A program made the translations under genes and the position numbers. Shown here one piece after another: positions 58,401 to 64,000 of a DNA stretch of 64,000 bases. The notes beneath the pieces are model-generated. The model ran no database searches and had not been told where the DNA came from. It saw only the letters and a program-made list of their open reading frames with translations. Every line of letters starts with the position of its first letter. Within the stretch, counting starts at the first letter, position 1. Source of the DNA: Megaustenia siamemsis (taxonomy: Eukaryota > Mollusca > Gastropoda > Stylommatophora > Ariophantidae); NCBI GenBank assembly GCA_032433765.1, contig JAVIAB010000139.1:47922421-47986420 (forward strand), written 5' to 3'.

Positions 58401-60738
58401 GCGGATGTCTAATGTGAAGTTTGAAGTAGGCCTAGAGTGTAAATTTACTATTTTTAGTGATTTTATTGTCGTATCTATAAAAAATGGCTGGGTGTAAAAT
58501 TCATAAAAGTGATTTTTATTCAAATCTTGTTACGAGGATGTCTAATATGAAGTTTTTGGAAAAACCTAGATGTTAAATTTATTATTTAACAGTTTAATAG
58601 GCGTATCCCCCAAAAAATTATCAAGGGGTAAAAAATCATAAAAGTGATTTTTTAGTAAATTTTTGCTACGATGATGTCTAATATGAAGTTTGAGGTAAAC
58701 CTGGAGGTTAAATTTATTTTTAACTGTTTCAAAGGCGTATCCCTCAAAAATGGTCAGGAGGTAAAAATTTATAACAGTGATTTAAAATACATTTTTGCTA
58801 TGGGGGTGCCTAAAATAAAGTTTGAGGTAAGCCTAGAGGTTAAATACAGTTTCATAGGCTTATCCTTCAGAAATGGTCAGGGATAAAATTCATAAAAGTG
58901 ATTTTTATGTACATTTTTGCTACAGGGTGCTTAAAATAAAGTTTGTGGTAAGCCTTGAGGTTAACTTTTATTTTTTTAAACAGTTAATAGGCGTATCCCT
59001 AAAAAAATAGTGAGAGGTTAAAATTCAAAATATGATTTTAAAAGTAAATATTTGCTCGGGGTTGCCTAAATTAAAATTTTAAGTAAGCCTTGAGGTTAAA
59101 TTTTATTTTTTTAACAGTTTCATAGGCGTATCACTCAAAAATTGTCAGATGTAATATTCATAAGTGATTTTTATGTAAAAATATCTTACTATGAGGATGT
59201 CTATTATTAAGTGTGAAATTTACCTAGAGTGTGAATTTACTATTTTTAGTGTTTTCATAGTCGTATTCATAAAATTGGCGGGGGTAAAATAATAAAAGTG
59301 ATTTTTATTCAAAATTTTGCTACAGAGGTGTCTAATTTGAAGTTTTGAGAAAGACTAGATGTTTAATTACTTTTTTAACAGTTTCATAGGCGTATCCCTA
59401 AAAAAGATCAAGGGTTAAACATTTATAAAAGTGATTATAAGTAAATTTTTGCCACGGAGATGCCTAAAATAAAATTAGAGGTAAGCCTAGAGGTTAACTT
59501 TAATTTTTTAACAGTTTCATAGGCATATCCCTCAAAAATTGTCAGGGGTAAAATTCATAAAGTGATTTTTATGTACATCTTGCTATAGGGATGCTTAAAA
59601 TAAAGTTTGAGGAAAGTCTTGAGGTTAACATTTATATTTTTTACAGTTAATAGGCGTATCCCCTTAAAAAATAGTGAGGGGGTAAATTCATAAAAGTGAT
59701 TTTTTTTATTCAAAACCTTGCTATGAGGATGTCTAATATGAAGTTTGAAGTAGACCTACTAGAGTGTAAATTTACTATTTTTAGTGATTTCATAGTCGTA
59801 TACCCAAAAAAATGGTCAGGGTAAAATTCATCATTGGTTTTTAAGTACACTTTTGCTACAGGGATTCCTTAAAACAAAGTTTGAGGTAAACCTTGAGGTT
59901 AACTTTTATTTTGTTTAAAAGTTAATAGGCGTATCTAAAAAATAGTGAGGGGTAAAATTATATAAGTGATTTTAAGTAAATTTTGCTACGGGGTTGCCTA
60001 AATTAAAGTTTGAGGTAAGCCTAGAGGTTAAATTGTATTTTTTTTTTTAATTGCATAGGCGTATTCCTAAAAAAATGGCTGGAGGTAAAATCATAAAGTG
60101 ATTTTATTATTCAAAATCTTGCTGTGAGGATATATTAAATTTGAAATGTACCTAGAGTGTAAATGTACTACCTTTAGTGATTTCATAGTCGTATCCATAA
60201 AAATGTTTGGGGGTAAAAATAATAAAAGTCATTTTTAATCAAATCTTGCTACCGGGATGTCTAATATGAAGTTTTGGGAAAACCTAGATGTTATATTTAT
60301 TTTTTTTTACAGTTTCATAGGCGTATCCCTAAAAATTGGTCACGGGGTAAAATTCATAAAAGTTATTTTCAGTAAATTTTTGCTACGGGGATGCCTAAAA
60401 TAAAGTATGAGGTTAGCCTTGGGGTTAAATTTTATATTTTCTAAACAGTTTCAATGGAATATCCATAAAAAATGGCTGGGGTAAAATTCATAAAAGTGAT
60501 TTTCTATTCAAAATCTTGCTATGAGGATGTCTAATATGAAGTTTGAAATAGGCCTAGAGTGTAAATTTGCTATCTTTAGTGTTTTCAAATAGTATCCATA
60601 AAAAGGCTGGGGGTAAAATTCATAAAAGTGATTTTTTTTTCAAAATCTTGCTACGGTTCTGTCTAATGTGAAGTCTTTGGAAAGTCTAGAAGTTTAATTT
60701 TACTTTTTAACACTTTCATAGGCGTATTCCTAAACATA
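55420..60738. repeat. ~133-bp satellite array, about 40 diverged copies
   Basis: Each unit carries 'taaaattcataaaagtgatt', 'ttcaaaatcttgctac' or 'aagtaaatttttgctac', 'gatgtctaatatgaagtttg' or 'gatgcctaaaataaagtttg', then 'taaatttactatttttagtg' or 'ttaaatttatttttaacagt' and 'ttcataggcgtatcc'. Example marker positions 55694 and 55827 give the 133-bp period. Two main variants alternate irregularly, and copies differ by many small indels, so the array is old. Short open frames in it are by-products. Confidence 0.93.
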
Positions 60739-60740
60739 GA

Positions 60741-61490
60741 TCATCATCATCATGTACCGTACCGGTTGGCGTTGGTGATCATGTCTTTCCACAATCTTCT
60801 ATCCACAGTGCATCGTATGAGTTCTGTTGTTGACTGTTTTCCATGACATGACACCAAGCTATCCAGTATTTTCTCTCTTTGTTGTCCGCGATCTCACTTT
60901 CCTTTTAATTTGCTAGTTGTGACCAAGTATTCCAAATTTCCTCTTCTCATGATGTGCCCAAAAAATGTTAATTGCTATTTCTGATGTTTTTTAAGACCTC
61001 CCTTTTTATGTTGGCCTCTTTGAGAACTTTCTCATTGGTCTTTTTAGCTGTCCAGGGAACTTTCAACATTCTTCTGAGAAATCCCATCTCTGTGGCCTCT
61101 AATCGTCTTTTCATTTGTTTGTCTATTGTCCATAATTCGCTTCCATAGGTCAGAATTGGTTCTATATAGCATCGATGAACTCTCTTTCTCATTTCTATTG
61201 ACATAGATTTGTTGCGTAAGATATTTTTCATTTTCTGAAATGCTATCTTGGCCTGAGCTATTCTGCTTTGTATTTCTGTGTTGCATCTTCCATCTGATGT
61301 ATCACTGTGCCCAAGTATTTCAAACGTTGCACTTGTTTCAGATTTGTCTTGTTTATTTTTATGCTGCATGATGGTGGTGTTTGTTTCTTCGATATAACCA
61401 TTACTTCTGTTTTCTTACTATTCAAACTGATACCTTTATTGTTGTTTTCTTTTACTATTATATCTATCATTTCGTGTCTCTGCTATTAAG
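60741..61490 (-). mobile_element. RTE-B copy, 5'-truncated and frameshifted
   Basis: The plus strand starts with 'catcatcatcatgtaccgta', the reverse of an (ATG)n tail. The minus strand reads, from 61490, LNSKKTEVMVISKKQTPP, RLKYLGTVIHQMEDATQ, then (after a shift) AKIAFQKMKNILRNKSMSI, YIEPILTYGSELWT and RRMLKVPWTAKKTN, then the basic C-terminal tail. It inserted at the right edge of the satellite. Confidence 0.86.
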
Positions 61491-61512
61491 ACTGTGTCAT
61501 GTCATGGAATTT

Positions 61513-61562
61513 ATAGTCACTAACACCATATTCCCTATACGCCACTTGGCGTGACGGACTAT
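61513..61562 (+). mobile_element. SINE-1 tail fragment
   Basis: It matches the last 50 bp of SINE-1: 'gtcactaacaccatattccc' and 'cgccacttggcgtgacgg'. A full SINE-1 follows 16 bp later. Confidence 0.75.
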
Positions 61563-61578
61563 TTTTCTTACTTTTTTG

Positions 61579-61840
61579 GGAGCCGCGATAGCTCAGTGAT
61601 TAGTGAACTGGACTACAAAGGACAAAGGGTAGGGTTCGATCCCAACCGACGGCTTCCGGGTTCACTCAGCCTTAAATGGGTACCGGATTTTTTTTCTGGG
61701 AAAGTAAAGCAGCACGGGCGTAATACCGACTACATTACCCCAAAAACCATGTGCTGAAGGTCTGTAAATTATAAGGTCACTAACACCATATTTTTCCCTA
61801 TACGCCACTTGGCGTGACGGGGGTACTTTACTTACTATTC
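61579..61840 (+). mobile_element. SINE-1, cleanest full copy
   Basis: The tRNA-like head runs from 'ggagccgcgatagctcag' with box A 'tagctcagtgattagtg' and box B 'gggttcgatccc', the two RNA polymerase III promoter boxes. The body 'ttcactcagccttaaatggg' and 'tctgggaaagtaaag' leads to 'ggtcactaacaccatat' and the 'cgccacttggcg' hairpin near the 3' end. It has no internal insertion, unlike the copies at 32287 and 36086, and is about 255 bp. Transcription depends on its own promoter and mobility on a LINE. Confidence 0.88.
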
Positions 61841-62010
61841 TTGCCTAACATTTTGCCACATTGCTACCGTCATAAATAGAAAGTCAGACTCGAACACCTC
61901 GTGTCGACTGAACGAGATAGTTTTCTATTTATATCTTAAATGGTTAAAGTATTTGTGGCTCAAAATTGAATATTTCAAACAGATCGTGTCAAATTTGACA
62001 TTTTCAAAGG
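61841..62010. other. Unassigned sequence
   Basis: No gene, element or RNA is recognised. Confidence 0.5.
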
Positions 62011-62048
62011 CATATATATACATATATATATTATATATATATATATAT

Positions 62049-62082
<34 letters not shown>

Positions 62083-62106
62083 CGTGCGCGTTGTGTGTGT
62101 GTGTGT
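62011..62106. repeat. (TA)n and (TG)n microsatellite
   Basis: An imperfect 'atatatat' run is followed by 'tgtgtgtg' with a 'gcgtgcgcg' break. It is low-complexity DNA with the potential to form alternative structures. Confidence 0.92.
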
Positions 62107-62615
62107 AGCTTTGACTTTACAACGGAATGGCTTCACTACAGTCTGGGCACCTCCATATCTGATCAGTTAACAACCAACAAAATGTCCATCTCGATCGTTC
62201 ATACTTTACCATAGAAACACGCTGAGTTCTTCTCTCAAAATGGTGTACTACTTGATGCATAGAAAACTGTGTAATATTGAACGCGCTGAACTCTGTACAA
62301 AAGGCGTGCAGCTCATAATGGACACACTCAAGTCACTGTAACATCCGTCACAAGCAACATAACTCTATGTGTCAACGACAAAACCGTTGACTTAAGATTA
62401 GTGAGCATGCCACAACAATAGTCGCAGTCCGAATAAATGAAGTCAGGCCACAACTTCCGTGAGACACTCGATCAGACCGCGGTCCAGCTTGTGGCAAATT
62501 TTTACTCGAAAACAGACAAATCATACACATCGTACCAAGGCAAGGCCGAGGCCTGTTACCGTTCTACTAAACTCAAGAGCCAGTGGCACTGCAGCACTAT
62601 CTCATCGCGTGGGCA
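62107..62615. other. Unassigned sequence
   Basis: The base composition is balanced and short open frames (for example 62437-62664) show no known motif. No element is recognised. Confidence 0.5.
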
Positions 62616-62707
62616 CGCGAAATTCATGTCACGGGAGAGGGAGAGAGTTAGTTTAAAATCGTAACATTAAGAGAGAGAGAGAGAGAGAGGCAGTTTAAAT
62701 CATAACA

Positions 62708-62750
<43 letters not shown>

Positions 62751-62939
62751 GAAAAAATGCAGTTTAATATATTAAACATTAAGATATAGATGGAGGAGAG
62801 GGAGAGAGAGAGAGAGAGGAAAAATGAGATGTAGTTTAATATATTAAACATTAAGATATAGATAGAAGAGAGAGAGGAGAGAAGAGAGAGAGCGGAAAAA
62901 AGAGATGCAGTTTAATATATTAAACATTAAGATATAGAT

Positions 62940-62986
<47 letters not shown>

Positions 62987-63099
62987 GAGCGGAAAAAAAG
63001 AGATGCAGTTTAATATATTAAACATTAAGATATAGATAGAAGAGAGAGAGAGAGAGAGCGGAAAAAAGAGAGATGCAGTTTAATATATTAAACATTAAG

Positions 63100-63183
<84 letters not shown>

Positions 63184-63640
63184 TTTAAATTTCTAGCAGT
63201 AATATATATAGAGATCGAGATTAAAATGAAGGAGTTAAGAGAGTTGAGAAAGTTTATACTTCTAGCATCAAAAGTTACCATTTAAAAGTCCTTGAATGAC
63301 CAGAGAGACAATTTAAAATACAAGCACGATGTGAAAAGCAGATTATAATATTGGTATGAAAAGAGATACAGTTAAAATCCTACTATTAATAAAGAAACAG
63401 TTAGAAATACTAAAAAGAAAAGAAAAGCATCTTAAAATAATGTTATGAAAAGAGAGATAGACAATTACATCTCAAGCATTAAAGTAGTGAGAGACAGTCA
63501 TTCTTTTTTATTTTATTTTAAACTGGTAATCAAGTTCAGAATAATTGATCAAACTTGTAGAATAAAGTGTAATACGGGGGTGTTTATATGTCGCTATGGA
63601 GGGACGTGATCAATATTCTTGAAATGAAATCACCGATTGA
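62616..63640. repeat. Diverged half of the 2.18-kb unit, expanded by (GA)n
   Basis: The phrase 'attcatgtcac(g/t)ggagaggg' begins the match, as in the array units. The block 'gcagtttaatatattaaaca' plus (GA)n then repeats about five times to 63180, with pure GA runs of up to about 60 bp. After it, 'agtttaaatttctagcagta', 'aatgaccagagagacaattt' and 'gacaattacatctcaagcat' follow in the same order as in array unit 7, including 'gagagacagtcattcttttt', found only in unit 7. It ends near 63640. Confidence 0.88.
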
Positions 63641-63866
63641 TGAAATTGACATAACATTCTGTGTCCACAATCCGTCACAAACATAACACAGTAATCCGCT
63701 ATTATATCACAGTTTCATTGCTGAAAGTAAATGGTGTTATACAACGGAAACAGGATTTTTTTTTTTTTTAATACGTCTTCGGTAATGATAGCAAATATAG
63801 AGAAGAAGTTATTCAACAATTTGTGTTGAAATGTCCAGGCTCACAAGTCTCTCACCGCAATGAGCT
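63641..63866. other. Unassigned sequence
   Basis: A poly(T) run lies near 63752. The stretch before 63867 could be the decayed start of the transposase-like frame that follows, but only a few residues (such as QFVLKCPGSQVSHRNEL) are readable before a stop. Confidence 0.4.
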
Positions 63867-64000
63867 ATGACTTTGATTGACAAGTTTCGTGCTACGGATA
63901 GTGTTGTAGATGCATACGGATCTGGAGGGCCTTCAATTTCAGAAGACACAGAACTTGATATGCAAACCAGAATTACAATGAGCCCTAATAAATCTTTAAG
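63867..64000 (+). pseudogene. Transposase-type helix-turn-helix start, cut by the window edge
   Basis: From the ATG at 63867 an open frame of 44 codons runs off the window: LIDKFRATDSVVDAYGSGGP and then MQTRITMSPNKSL. This resembles the N-terminal DNA-binding part of Tc1/mariner-type or related (DUF4817-like) transposases, where a KF..TGSV....RSGRP pattern is common. Here Gly and Arg of that pattern are changed, which suggests decay. The catalytic domain would lie beyond the window. Confidence 0.45.

Noticed and set aside
61579..61660. A tRNA gene
   Set aside because: Box A and box B are present, but the sequence is repeated with a common body and tail at several sites, so it is a SINE head.
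63018..63281. A frame with (SL)n repeats
   Set aside because: It is the translation of the (GA)n microsatellite.

Overview
The window is repeat-rich metazoan nuclear DNA; no bacterial, organellar or phage content is visible. Several endonuclease-type non-LTR retrotransposon (LINE) families, tRNA-headed SINEs and long tandem arrays fill almost all of it. This mix fits a lophotrochozoan and I favour a mollusc, but the sequence alone does not settle the taxon. Codons, splice-like signals and poly(A) tails are all eukaryotic.

I use working names. RTE-A and RTE-B are two RTE-type LINEs with (ATG)n 3' tails. LINE-I is an I-superfamily-like element with endonuclease (EN), reverse transcriptase (RT) and RNase H. 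LINE-C and LINE-D are two other RNase H-bearing families; LINE-C ends in GATA repeats. LINE-T is a Tx1/L1-like element with a CCHC ORF1 and a poly(A) tail. SINE-1 and SINE-2 are tRNA-headed SINEs. R1 is a poly(A)-ended repeat of unknown class.

Layout. 1-1652: unassigned DNA with a 69-bp and a 129-bp tandem repeat. 1653-22432: about eight tandem copies of a ~2.18-kb unit. Each carries the RNase H end of LINE-C, broken by a SINE-1 tail, plus AT-rich and (GA)n DNA. One copy holds a LINE-I fragment, and the last is split by a full-length RTE-A whose 1022-codon frame is intact. 22434-30535: nested LINE-T and LINE-I pieces, including a nearly full-length but broken LINE-I, an eroded array-like unit and an R1 copy. 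30540-31790: minisatellites and a purine tract. 31835-37944: a possible host-gene 3' end on the minus strand and a triplicated ~1.7-2.1-kb block carrying two SINEs and a possible 113-bp exon.

37945-44340: RTE-B, LINE-C and LINE-D relics, some in duplicated blocks, in AT-rich DNA. 44345-49981: a nearly complete but frameshifted LINE-T. 49982-51241: two R1 copies head to tail. 51742-53688: a 5'-truncated RTE-A with a 12-bp target-site duplication. 53930-55420: LINE-T and LINE-D fragments. 55420-60738: a ~5.3-kb satellite with a ~133-bp period. 60741-64000: RTE-B, SINE-1, microsatellites, a distant array-like segment and the start of a possible transposase at the edge.

Only RTE-A at 18472-21841 has a continuous, motif-complete retrotransposon frame. 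The SINEs, having no enzymes, presumably used LINE machinery. No confident host gene is present; the best candidate is the minus-strand exon set at 31.8-37.5 kb.
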